Of a stretch of DNA of 8,124 nt, positions 1 through 5,990 are shown piece after piece. The notes below the pieces were generated by a model. The model did no database searches. It was not told where the DNA came from and was given only the letters and a program-made list of their open reading frames with translations. Source of the stretch: DATKDU01 sp035512595 (lineage in GTDB: Bacteria > Planctomycetota > Planctomycetia > Pirellulales > Pirellulaceae); the NCBI GenBank assembly GCA_035512595.1, contig DATKDU010000407.1, positions 1-8,124 on the forward strand, read 5' to 3'. The position numbers were made by a program, and so were the translations under genes. The first letter of the stretch is position 1; each line of letters starts with the position of its first letter.

Positions 1-253
1 CAGGCAGGTCATACCGCGCCCACCGCGCCAAACAGCTTCCCAGTTCAGCACAGCCCACTCCTAAAGCGCCGCGACACAAATAGCTGGCATCTCGCCAAGC
101 CTGCTGCGCGGCTCACAAGGCAACCGCCTTGCCGGCTCTCAACTGGCCGCCAAAGTGGCTCTCTTCTGACCGCCTTCCACACTTTCCGCCCGACTGACGT
201 CCGTATATTCTGAAATGATAAGATGATAGAGAGTTTTCACCGCCCGCACTCCG
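1..253. other. Upstream region with no supported gene
   Basis: No convincing coding region is visible. One plus-strand frame is open from base 1 to a TGA at 211-213, but its translation is low-complexity, rich in Arg, Pro and Ser, has no start in view and resembles nothing I recognise. The last 50 bases are AT-richer than the surroundings and probably hold the promoter of the gene starting at 254. TATATT at 204-209 is a possible -10, but no good -35 stands 16-18 bases upstream, so I do not call a promoter. Confidence 0.5.
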
Positions 254-952
254 ATGACCGACCGCCAACGAGCCCACGACATTCTTCGCGAAGCGAAAGA
301 GGCCCTTGCCCAACGTCTCACCGAGTTGGTGCTGGCTGGGGGAGACGATATCCTGGCCGATGCCCGCGGCGATTCGTACATGAACGAGATCGAAACTCTG
401 TACGAGCAGGTGGGGATGAAGCTGGCCCATATCAGCCAGATGCTCGCCAACGTGCCGGCCGAGATTGTTGGGCCGCCACCGAGCGAGCCGATGCATCCGG
501 TCAGCGAGCGAGGGGATACATTCACGGTCGCCACCGAGGCGTCCCCGAGCGCGGATGCCGTCGTGGCCGATACGACGCCGGCGCTGATGGGACCGGTGTT
601 CGTCGCCACGCCGGCCCTTCCCGCGCCGCAGATGGAGGCTCGGCCTGACGCGGGGGGGAGCACGTTCCAGCAGTTTGCCGAGCGGATCCAGGCGCAGGAT
701 ATGTCCGGGGCCGGTGCGGCGCTCGGCTCCTTGCTCGGCCTGCCCAAGTCGCGCGCGGTCGCGTGTGCCCGCACGTTCGCCCGCCGGCTGCGCAGCGACG
801 AGGATTTTCTGCGCAAGGTGATGCAGCTCCGCGGCGAGTTGGAAGCCGGCAGTTCGCACGGCGTGGTGGCGCTGCTCGTCGATTGCTTCGGCCTGACCGG
901 CGTCGAGGCGCTGCGGGTGATGAACTTGCTCCATCGGCGACTGGTGGAATAA
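254..952 (+). CDS. Hypothetical helix-rich protein, 232 aa
   Basis: I do not recognise a family and assign no function. The protein has three parts. Residues 1 to about 70 are charged and probably helical, running from MTDRQRAHDILREAKEAL to about LANVPAE. Residues about 71 to 136 form a linker rich in Pro, Ala, Thr and Ser. Residues about 137 to 232 form a second helical domain (FQQFAERIQ, ARTFARRLRSDEDFLRKV, VEALRVMNLLHRRLVE). There is no signal peptide, membrane segment or Cys/His metal motif. The layout suggests a soluble cytoplasmic protein with two helical domains on a flexible tether, perhaps a scaffold or regulator; that is inference. The ATG at 254 lacks a clear Shine-Dalgarno but leaves the N-terminal helix intact. 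A 38-codon frame overlaps the stop as TAATG at 950-954, but its translation looks random. Confidence 0.75.
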   Translation: MTDRQRAHDILREAKEALAQRLTELVLAGGDDILADARGDSYMNEIETLYEQVGMKLAHISQMLANVPAEIVGPPPSEPMHPVSERGDTFTVATEASPSADAVVADTTPALMGPVFVATPALPAPQMEARPDAGGSTFQQFAERIQAQDMSGAGAALGSLLGLPKSRAVACARTFARRLRSDEDFLRKVMQLRGELEAGSSHGVVALLVDCFGLTGVEALRVMNLLHRRLVE

Positions 953-1215
953 TGCGTCGCAGTGCGGCCGCCGATAAACTCAGCGCGAGCCGCAGCCCAA
1001 CCGAGTCCCGGTCCTCGGATCTGGCGCCTCCACGGTCGGCCGGCCGGGAGCGCGGGACTCGACGCTGAGCCTCAAATCGATGCACTCGCTCGGCGGAGGC
1101 GTGGCGTTCTTCCATACGGTCCCGGGGCTGGCGGCCCATATCCGCAACGGCCGGCGGCGTACGTTTTCCACGATCATGGACGTCTAGCGAAGCTGGTGGC
1201 CGCGGGCGTTTGAGC
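953..1215 (+). other. Intergenic stretch with a start-less coding-like frame (978-1187)
   Basis: Between the hypothetical gene and the small membrane gene, the frame from 978 to a TAG at 1185-1187 stays open for 69 codons and most of its codons end in G or C, as expected of coding sequence at this base composition. The two other plus frames do not show this. The only ATG in it is at 1080, which would give a 35-residue peptide (MHSLGGGVAFFHTVPGLAAH and onward). The frame is closed upstream by a TAA at 975-977. It could be a very small gene, the 3' end of a decayed gene, or chance in GC-rich DNA. I cannot name the product. Confidence 0.25.
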
Positions 1216-1234
1216 TATACTTCGCACGAAGTAT
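1216..1234 (+). promoter_or_regulatory. Perfect dyad overlapping a -10-like box and the start codon
   Basis: ATACTTCG at 1217-1224 is followed by two bases (CA) and its exact reverse complement CGAAGTAT at 1227-1234. The right arm contains the first two bases of the ATG at 1233. TATACT at 1216-1221 matches five of six bases of a sigma70 -10 box, though no good -35 is visible. If that box is used, transcription would begin about five bases before the ATG, giving a nearly leaderless mRNA. The dyad could be a repressor operator or a small hairpin hiding the start codon. The palindrome is directly visible; its function is inferred. Confidence 0.4.
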
Positions 1235-1508
1235 GATGCCCGAAGCGAAAGAGCCACCGACTGCACCACCCGCCGCCGAGGGGAGTCTTGCGCGGCGGGC
1301 GCTCGACAATCCGTGGCTGATGCTGCTGATGCTCTTCGGCGTGACGCTGTTTCTTGGCTTGCCCTTTTTGTGGATCAGCCGCGGGTTTTCCACGACGGGA
1401 AAGATTGTCGTCACGCTGCTGGTCCTCGTATGGACCGTGATTGTCTTTGCGTGCTTCTTCGCGGTCGTGTGGTGGTGCTGGCAGCGGATTTCGGGGGCGC
1501 TCACCTGA
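1233..1508 (+). CDS. Small two-helix membrane protein, 91 aa
   Basis: The function is unknown. The first 25 residues are Pro-, Ala- and Glu-rich and likely cytoplasmic. Two hydrophobic segments follow: residues about 28-48 (PWLMLLMLFGVTLFLGLPFL) and about 57-81, which ends in a Trp-rich stretch (VVWWCW). A short loop with WISRGFSTTGK separates them. This makes a helical hairpin in the inner membrane. The start may be the ATG at 1233 or the second ATG at 1236, and neither has a Shine-Dalgarno because the upstream bases form a perfect dyad. The stop lies 13 bases before the toxin gene, so the membrane protein and the toxin-antitoxin pair may share a transcript. The strong hydrophobic pattern supports a real gene. 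Confidence 0.75.
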   Translation: MMPEAKEPPTAPPAAEGSLARRALDNPWLMLLMLFGVTLFLGLPFLWISRGFSTTGKIVVTLLVLVWTVIVFACFFAVVWWCWQRISGALT

Positions 1509-1521
1509 GCGAGGCTCGAAT

Positions 1522-1812
1522 ATGGCTGAGAGCTTCCAAATCGACTATTCCGATGAGGCTTTTGCCGATCTGAAGACGTTGCGAGTCTACGACCAGCGAA
1601 TGATCTTGGACGCGATTGCACTCCACTTGAGCTTTGAACCTGCGAAAGAAAGCCGCAGCCGCATTAAAGCGATGGCGCAGCCCTTCTGGAGTCACTATCG
1701 CCTTCGCGTCGATGATTTTCGGGTGTATTATGACATTGATGACGCAACGCGGACGGTTTCTGTGCTCCGCGTGCTTGAAAAGTCCGGTGAAACGCCACAG
1801 GAGCCGCCATGA
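1522..1812 (+). CDS. RelE/ParE-family toxin, 96 aa
   Basis: This is a likely toxin of a type II toxin-antitoxin system. RelE-like members cut mRNA on the ribosome and ParE-like members poison gyrase; sequence alone does not say which applies. The RelE/ParE pattern is clear: an N-terminal strand (FQIDYSDEAFADLKTLRVYD, residues 5-24), two helices with DQRMILDAI at 24-32, then IKAM (48-51) and the core strands YRLRVDDFRVYYDID (59-73), closing with VSVLRVLEKS (79-88). Arg60, Arg62 and Arg67 are basic residues in the usual active region. The ATG at 1522 is chosen because GAGG at 1511-1514 stands seven bases upstream and the family's N-terminal strand begins there; the same frame is open further upstream but is not family-like. 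The gene ends inside the antitoxin start (ATGA, 1809-1812). Activity is not shown by sequence. Confidence 0.85.
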   Translation: MAESFQIDYSDEAFADLKTLRVYDQRMILDAIALHLSFEPAKESRSRIKAMAQPFWSHYRLRVDDFRVYYDIDDATRTVSVLRVLEKSGETPQEPP

Positions 1813-2063
1813 AAACCTTTACCCTCAGCGAGCAGACGTCGGGAGCGGAAATCGTGCAGGCCGCACAAAGCGAAGACGTGGTGCTGATGCAGGACGGTCG
1901 TGCGGTGGCCCTCATCGTCCCGTTCAATGACGATGATGCCCAGTGGTATGGCCGGGAACGAGACGCGAGTTTCCTGGAATCGATCCAGCGCGCCCGCGAG
2001 CAAGTGAAGCAGGGGCGCACGCGTCGCCACGACGACGTGGAACGCGAGTTGGGACTAGAGTGA
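1809..2063 (+). CDS. Antitoxin partner of the RelE/ParE-type toxin, Phd/YefM-like, 84 aa
   Basis: This probable antitoxin would bind and neutralise the preceding toxin and repress their shared promoter. Residues 1-45 resemble the N-terminal domain of Phd/YefM-type antitoxins: a helix with SGAEIVQAAQ (11-20), then VVLMQDGRAVALIVPF (24-39), where the DGRAVALI strand is the most typical part. The C-terminal half is charged and helical (RERDASFLESIQRAREQVKQ, 49-68) and ends in HDDVERELGLE, a tail commonly seen in such antitoxins. The start overlaps the toxin stop as ATGA, indicating translational coupling. A good Shine-Dalgarno, AGGAG at 1799-1803, lies five bases upstream inside the toxin gene. 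The order is toxin first, the reverse of most phd/doc and relBE loci. The family call is moderate; the pairing is strong from the layout. Confidence 0.8.
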   Translation: MKTFTLSEQTSGAEIVQAAQSEDVVLMQDGRAVALIVPFNDDDAQWYGRERDASFLESIQRAREQVKQGRTRRHDDVERELGLE

Positions 2064-2081
2064 ATGCCGGTCGAGCGCGTA

Positions 2082-2474
2082 CTACCCTGCCGCCTTCAGC
2101 TCCGCCAGATGCTGCGCGGTGCCGACCAGCCGGTCCCAATTGGCGGCAATGTACTCGGGCGGGCCGCCGATCTGGGCCGTGACCTGGGCGGCCAACTCCG
2201 TCGGCACCATCTCGATCGCATCCCACGGGCAGACGGTCAGCTCGTAGGGGTTGGTCTTCTTCTGCGGGATGTGGACGCAGACCTCGCAGCCGACGCACCG
2301 CTCGATATCGATTTCGCACCACGACTGGCTCCCCTTCACCCCGTGGTTCATCGTCTTGAGAACGATGCAATCGACCGGGCAGACCTCCAGGCACGACTCG
2401 CAGCCGGTGCAATTGTCGGCATTGATGATCGCCAGCTCCTTGGGGAGCTTTTTGCGGGGACCTTGCTTGGCCAT
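2082..2474 (-). CDS. Two-cluster 4Fe-4S ferredoxin with a loop insertion, 130 aa
   Basis: This is a soluble electron carrier of the bacterial 2[4Fe-4S] ferredoxin type. The first motif is CTGCESCLEVCP (Cys22, 25, 28, 32). The second starts CVGCEVC (Cys60, 63, 66), but its fourth cysteine, Cys82 in CPWDAI, comes 15 residues later instead of the usual three. That implies an insertion of about 12 residues, HIPQKKTNPYEL. By family rules, Cys22/25/28/82 would hold one cluster and Cys60/63/66/32 the other. Cys36 and Cys53 are extra. About 40 residues follow the fold, mostly helical. There is no signal peptide. The ATG at 2474 has AAGGA ten bases upstream (complement of 2485-2489). The gene converges on the toxin-antitoxin pair with an 18-base gap. 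Its redox partner is not visible here. Confidence 0.9.
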   Translation of the reverse strand: MAKQGPRKKLPKELAIINADNCTGCESCLEVCPVDCIVLKTMNHGVKGSQSWCEIDIERCVGCEVCVHIPQKKTNPYELTVCPWDAIEMVPTELAAQVTAQIGGPPEYIAANWDRLVGTAQHLAELKAAG

Positions 2475-2531
2475 ATATCGAAAATCCTTGCGGAGCCGTG
2501 GTTTAGGGCGAGAGGGCCAAAGTATTGGCTA

Positions 2532-2547
2532 TGTGATGTGTTTCACA
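2532..2547. promoter_or_regulatory. CRP-like palindrome TGTGA-N6-TCACA
   Basis: TGTGA (2532-2536), six bases, then TCACA (2543-2547) matches both half-sites of the classical CRP consensus exactly. It lies in the ferredoxin leader, just downstream of the predicted transcription start near 2554, a position that would normally mean repression by a Crp/Fnr-family protein. Planctomycete Crp/Fnr specificity is not known to me, so assigning the regulator is inference. Ten fixed bases are expected by chance less than once in 100 windows of this size. Confidence 0.45.
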
Positions 2548-2560
2548 AGGCTGCTGCTTC

Positions 2561-2589
2561 ATTATAGGTGCAAGTCGGCGGAGGGCCAA
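2561..2589 (-). promoter_or_regulatory. Sigma70-type promoter of the ferredoxin gene
   Basis: Read on the minus strand, TTGGCC (complement of 2584-2589, four of six bases of the -35 consensus) is followed after exactly 17 bases by a perfect TATAAT (complement of 2561-2566). Transcription would start near 2554, leaving a leader of about 80 bases before the ATG at 2474. It is the best promoter match I found in the window and points the right way for the ferredoxin gene. Confidence 0.6.
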
Positions 2590-2638
2590 CTGGAGAGGTT
2601 AGCGAGCAGAGTGTCAGAGCGATCAGCCACCGCAGGGC

Positions 2639-2669
2639 GTACTGAGTACTTGGTACGGAGTACAAGTAC
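2639..2669. repeat. GTAC heptad repeat forming a hairpin
   Basis: GTAC occurs at 2639, 2646, 2653 and 2660, exactly seven bases apart, and again at 2666, six bases on. The spacer triplets are TGA, TTG and GGA, then AA. Because GTAC is self-complementary and GTACTT at 2646-2651 is the reverse complement of AAGTAC at 2664-2669, bases 2646-2669 can fold into a ten-pair stem with one bulged G and a GGA loop. It lies 34 bases beyond the lysA stop. No T-run follows it in the lysA direction, so it is not a typical intrinsic terminator. Confidence 0.6.
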
Positions 2670-2702
2670 ATCGATTTTCGCAGACTTTTCTCTCCTCACT
2701 GC

Positions 2703-3959
2703 TCACCCTGGAATCACCTCCCCCCGCACCAGATCCTCGACCGATTGCCGGTGGCGGATTAGTTGCGGCTTACCATCGCGGATGAGAACCTCGGCAGTGA
2801 AGGGCTTGCTGTTGTAGTTACTGGCCATGACGAAGCCGTAGGCGCCAGCCCGCTCCAGGACGAGGTACTCGCCGACCTTGGCGACAGGGAGGCTGCGCTT
2901 GCAGACAAAGCCACCTTCTTCCTGCGTGAAGATGTCCCCCGATTCGCACAGCGGGCCGCCGACGACCACGTCTTGCTCGGGCCGCTCTTTCGCGCCGTCG
3001 GCCGGCGCGATCGACATCGGATGGTACGCGCCGTACAGGATCGGCCGGGCCAGGTTGTTGAAGCCGGCGTCGAGCAAATAGAAGAGGTTGTTTCCCATCT
3101 TCTTGATCGCTCGAATCTCGCTAACGAGATAGCCGCTCTCAGCAACCAGATACCGCCCCGGCTCGATCTCCAGCTTAATCTTGTGTCCCTGACGATCCTC
3201 GAGCCGCTTCCGTGTGGCGTCCCACAGCTTGAAGTATTCGGCGATATCGACGTACGTCTGCTCGGTACGATATGGAATCGGCAGTCCGCCTCCCGCACTG
3301 ATTGTCGTTACGCTGCGGCCGACCGTCGCCACCGCCTTCTCGAGCGCTCCGCAAACCTGCGCCAGATGTTCGAGATCCGTTCCGCTGCCGATGTGCATGT
3401 GAATGCCGGTGACCATCAGGCCGTACCGATCGGCTTTGAGCAGACAGTCGGCCAGATCCTCATGCCAAATGCCGTGCTTGGATTGCTCGCCGCCCGTGTT
3501 GGTCTTTTGGCTGTGACCGTGGCCGAAGCCGGGGTTGATCCGTAGCGTGATGTTCTTGCCCGGGGCGCTCTCGCCGAGCTGATCGATCATCTCTGGCGAG
3601 CCGCAGTTGACGTGCAGGTCGTGCGTCAGGACCGTCGCCAGCGACTCGCGGTCGAAGATGTCGGCCGTGTAGACAATCTCCGCCGGCATGTATCCCGCCT
3701 TCAGCGCCCGGTAAACCTCGCCGGCACTCACCGCATCGACCAGCACACCGGCCCTCCGCACCAGATCGAGAATCGCCAGGTTCGAGCAGGCCTTCTGGGC
3801 GTAGCGAATGACGTCGAATTGCTTCAGGTCATTGACCCGCTCCAGGATCGAAGCGGCATCGTAGACATAGGTCGGCGTGCCGAATAGGCGGGCGATGTCG
3901 GCAATCGGGACGCCGGCAATTTCGTGGCGGATCGTGGGGAAGGAACTGGCAGTGGGCAT
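2703..3959 (-). CDS. lysA: Diaminopimelate decarboxylase
   Basis: The enzyme converts meso-diaminopimelate to L-lysine and CO2 with pyridoxal phosphate, the last step of lysine synthesis, in the cytoplasm. The 418 residues follow the E. coli type of LysA closely and are nearly the same length (about 420). Visible landmarks are the PLP lysine Lys56 in RYAQKACSN, the stretch LRINPGFGHGHSQKTNTGG (139-157), HMHIGSG (187-193), the phosphate-binding SAGGGLPIPY (221-230), EPGRY (266-270), GPLCESGD (335-342) with the active-site Cys338, and AGAYG (371-375). The frame is open upstream to 4250, but those 97 codons run through an inverted repeat and are Pro/Arg/Ser-rich and unlike LysA, so the ATG at 3959 is chosen; it has no clear Shine-Dalgarno. 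The gene diverges from the sugar isomerase-like gene and stands 228 bases upstream of the ferredoxin start. Confidence 0.96.
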   Translation of the reverse strand: MPTASSFPTIRHEIAGVPIADIARLFGTPTYVYDAASILERVNDLKQFDVIRYAQKACSNLAILDLVRRAGVLVDAVSAGEVYRALKAGYMPAEIVYTADIFDRESLATVLTHDLHVNCGSPEMIDQLGESAPGKNITLRINPGFGHGHSQKTNTGGEQSKHGIWHEDLADCLLKADRYGLMVTGIHMHIGSGTDLEHLAQVCGALEKAVATVGRSVTTISAGGGLPIPYRTEQTYVDIAEYFKLWDATRKRLEDRQGHKIKLEIEPGRYLVAESGYLVSEIRAIKKMGNNLFYLLDAGFNNLARPILYGAYHPMSIAPADGAKERPEQDVVVGGPLCESGDIFTQEEGGFVCKRSLPVAKVGEYLVLERAGAYGFVMASNYNSKPFTAEVLIRDGKPQLIRHRQSVEDLVRGEVIPG

Positions 3960-4062
3960 GGGGGCTGGCGGGCTGTGTTTTGCGGGAACAACCGAGTCGT
4001 TTTGCACGCTACTCCAAAGAGGGCGCGGCGAGAAGGGGGTTCGTTCGTGGGGCACGATCAAT

Positions 4063-4137
4063 GGGGTCGGGAGTCGTTTCGGGCCCACCCGGTCCGGGGA
4101 TGGGCACAATCTTCGGCCCGAAACGACTCCCGACCCC
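4063..4137. repeat. 23-bp perfect inverted repeat (REP/REPIN-like)
   Basis: The arm at 4063-4085 (starting GGGGTCGGGAGTCG) is exactly reverse-complementary to 4115-4137 (ending CGACTCCCGACCCC). The 29-base centre contains a smaller palindrome at 4088-4098 (CCCGG-T-CCGGG). A TTTT run follows at 4138-4141, so it resembles a terminator on the plus strand. It sits between two divergent starts, however, 97 bases before the gene at 4234 and 104 bases before lysA, where a terminator has no obvious gene to end. The form fits a mobile REP-type element spread by a RAYT transposase. From memory, similar GGGTCGGGAGTCG palindromes recur in planctomycete genomes, but I cannot confirm that here. Confidence 0.75.
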
Positions 4138-4184
4138 TTTTCGCTCGGCATGTTGAAAACCTGCCCCACGAACCCGCACTGGCT

Positions 4185-4190
4185 TATACT
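4185..4190 (+). promoter_or_regulatory. Possible -10 box for the sugar isomerase-like gene
   Basis: TATACT matches five of six -10 bases and lies 43 bases before the ATG at 4234. No acceptable -35 lies 16-18 bases upstream; TTGAAA at 4153-4158 is 26 bases away, too far. This is a weak candidate only. Confidence 0.25.
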
Positions 4191-4233
4191 GTCTGCCACC
4201 CGAGAATCGATCCACCTCGTCGGAGTCCCATCC

Positions 4234-5268
4234 ATGTCTCTGCACGACAATCCGGCCCACCTCTCTCGCCGTGAGATCCTCGCCCTTTCCGCAACGTTCG
4301 GCTCCGCCTTCCTGGCCGCTCAAGGATTGGCAGCGGCGGCGGAACAACCCAAAGTGCCGTCGGCAGCGACCGCAGTGCCGAGATCCGTTCCCACCAAGCG
4401 GTACGAGATGAAAAAGTCGATCAACCTCTGGGCATTGCCGTATCCCCAGAAGATGACCCTCAAAAGGTGCCTGGAGTTGTGCAAGGATGCCGGCTTCGAC
4501 GCGGTCGAGCTGAACTACGCCTTGGAAGGGGACCTCTCGCCAGAGGCCAGCGAACCGCAAATCAAAGATATCGGCGCGATGGCCCGCCAGATCGGCATCG
4601 AGATCAGCGGAGTCTGCTCATTTCTCTTCTGGCCCTACGCCTTTACACACCAGGATCCCGAACGGCGCAAGAAGGGGGTCGAACTGGCTCAGCAGATGAT
4701 CAAGGCCGCGCGCCTGCTCGGCACTGAGAACCTGCTCGTTGTCCCCGGCTCGGTCTACGCCCCGTGGATTCCCGACGAACCGCCGGTGCCGCATGACGTC
4801 GCCCTGGAGCGGGCGACTGCCGCGGTCAAATCGCTGATTCCGACGGCCGCCAAGTACGATGTCTATCTGAATATGGAAAACATATTCGCCAACGGGTTTC
4901 TGCACAGCCCGCAGGAGATGAACCAGTTCGTGGACGGCTTCGAGAGCGACCGCGTGAAAGTCCACTTCGACACGGGCAACATCATGCAGTACCACTTCCC
5001 CGAGCACTGGGTGCCGATCCTGGGAAAACGAATCAAAAACATCCACCTCAAGGAATACTCCAAGAAGGTCCACGAATTCAACCTCAACGCGTTCCGCCTC
5101 CTCCTCGACGGGACGACCGACTGGCCCGCCGTCCTCGCGGCGCTCGACGGCGTCGGTTACCGCGGCTACCTGACGTTCGAATACTTCAACCCCTTCCCGC
5201 ACTGGCCCGAAGCGATCGTTTACCACACGGCTGACGCGATGGATCGGATGCTGGGAAGGAAAACATAA
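4234..5268 (+). CDS. Exported sugar phosphate isomerase/epimerase-like TIM-barrel protein, 344 aa
   Basis: This belongs to the xylose-isomerase-like TIM-barrel superfamily (AP endonuclease 2-type fold), which includes sugar epimerases, hydroxypyruvate isomerase and inositol catabolism enzymes. The substrate is unknown. The N-terminus is a twin-arginine signal: SRREIL (11-16), a hydrophobic stretch (LALSATFGSAFLAAQGLAAA, 16-35) and an AAAAEQ cleavage region, so the folded protein is probably sent to the periplasm. The mature domain shows the expected metal-site pattern: Glu92 (AVELNY), Glu215 (LNMENIF), Asp246 (VHFDTGN), His271 (NIHLKEY) and Glu316 (LTFEYF). The spacing of the last four resembles tagatose 3-epimerase-type enzymes. 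The ATG at 4234 has GGAG at 4222-4225 and directly precedes the Tat signal; the longer frame upstream crosses the inverted repeat and was not used. It is divergent from lysA, with no functional link evident. Confidence 0.9.
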   Translation: MSLHDNPAHLSRREILALSATFGSAFLAAQGLAAAAEQPKVPSAATAVPRSVPTKRYEMKKSINLWALPYPQKMTLKRCLELCKDAGFDAVELNYALEGDLSPEASEPQIKDIGAMARQIGIEISGVCSFLFWPYAFTHQDPERRKKGVELAQQMIKAARLLGTENLLVVPGSVYAPWIPDEPPVPHDVALERATAAVKSLIPTAAKYDVYLNMENIFANGFLHSPQEMNQFVDGFESDRVKVHFDTGNIMQYHFPEHWVPILGKRIKNIHLKEYSKKVHEFNLNAFRLLLDGTTDWPAVLAALDGVGYRGYLTFEYFNPFPHWPEAIVYHTADAMDRMLGRKT

Positions 5269-5308
5269 TGGCAGTCATTCTTAACCGCTGACACGTCTCA
5301 TTACTCCC

Positions 5309-5965
5309 ATGCCCATCTCTCTCTCCTGCCCCGCCTGTCAAAAAGCGTACAACGTCCCCGATACACTGGCCGCCAAGCAAGTCAAGTGCCAGCAGTGTTC
5401 GCACGTCTTCATTGTTTTTGCTCCGCAGCCGGTTACACATCAGCCCGTGGGTCTGGATCCGCTGTTTAGTGGCGATCTGCCGCCGCTCGGCGCTCCGTTG
5501 CCGTCGGCCAACTTTGCGTCGCTGCCTGCCGGGGGCCTTGGTGCTCCGCTTTCGCCGGAAGGGCGGCCGCTAGGGTAAGCGCCGCTGCCCAGCAGCAGCC
5601 CCTATGCACCGTCGTTCTCTGGCGGCCCCGTCGCTCCTCCGCTGGAAGGGCCGACCGACTTTCAATTCCGCATGGGGTCGCTCGCAGCGATCGGAATCGC
5701 CCTCTTGCTAGGGGGGATTTGCGTCGGGAGCTACGTGTTTGATGGAAGCGTGTTCCTTTACCCGCTGCTGCTGGCGCCGCTTTTGGTACTCATCGGAATT
5801 GCAGGGCTGATCGACCCAAACGTATGCCGGGCGCTGGGAAAGTACGGCAAGCACCTGCCGTTCACGTATAAACTGATCGCCGGCAGCCTGATGGCGGTCT
5901 GGTTCGTGATTGTGATCATCCTGGTCATCGTGATGGTCAATCTGGGCTTCAAGCCGGGAAGATGA
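5309..5965 (+). pseudogene. MJ0042-type zinc-ribbon membrane protein gene interrupted by an in-frame TAA
   Basis: The N-terminus is an MJ0042-like zinc ribbon: CPAC (Cys7, Cys10) and CQQC (Cys27, Cys30) with the typical KVRC-like VKCQQCSHVF context. A linker rich in Pro, Gly and Ser follows. At 5576-5578 (codon 90) a TAA ends this frame, giving an 89-residue product. The same frame continues without another stop to 5965: first more Pro/Ser-rich linker (APLPSSSPYAPS, then GGPVAPPLEGP), then from ATG 5672 three membrane helices at codons about 125-144, 148-168 and 189-211. Ribbon, linker and membrane domain are a normal planctomycete arrangement, so the TAA looks like a recent nonsense change (CAA to TAA is one step) or a sequencing error. 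Otherwise the halves may be made separately from 5309 and 5672. The function is unknown; a membrane-anchored metal or protein-binding ribbon is inferred. Confidence 0.75.
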
Positions 5966-5990
5966 AGCTTTGGGGCCATCGCGGCTTTCC

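Noticed and set aside
1..213. 3' end of an upstream gene in the open plus frame
   Set aside because: Its translation is low-complexity and Arg/Pro/Ser-rich without a recognisable motif, and 70 open codons in GC-rich DNA are not significant.
113..934. Minus-strand open frame opposite the first hypothetical gene
   Set aside because: Its translation is Arg/His/Gly-rich and shows no fold. The plus-strand frame has the better helix pattern and clear domain and linker structure, though neither has a recognised homologue, so this choice is less certain than elsewhere.
1217..1234. loxP/Xer-like recombination site
   Set aside because: The ACTTCG...CGAAGT arms recall loxP, but the two-base spacer is too short for a tyrosine-recombinase core and no recombinase gene is nearby.
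2639..2669. CRISPR array
   Set aside because: The repeat unit is only four fixed bases with a seven-base period, with no spacers of CRISPR length and no cas genes.
2763..3545. Plus-strand open frame opposite lysA
   Set aside because: lysA on the minus strand carries every family motif; this frame is its shadow.
4063..4141. Intrinsic terminator
   Set aside because: It has a stem and a T-run, but the stem loop is 29 bases and it lies between two divergent gene starts with no gene ending nearby; a repeat element fits better.
3960..4250. N-terminal extension of lysA up to an ATG at 4250
   Set aside because: The extra 97 codons run through the inverted repeat, overlap the start of the divergent gene, and do not resemble LysA, which is full length from 3959.
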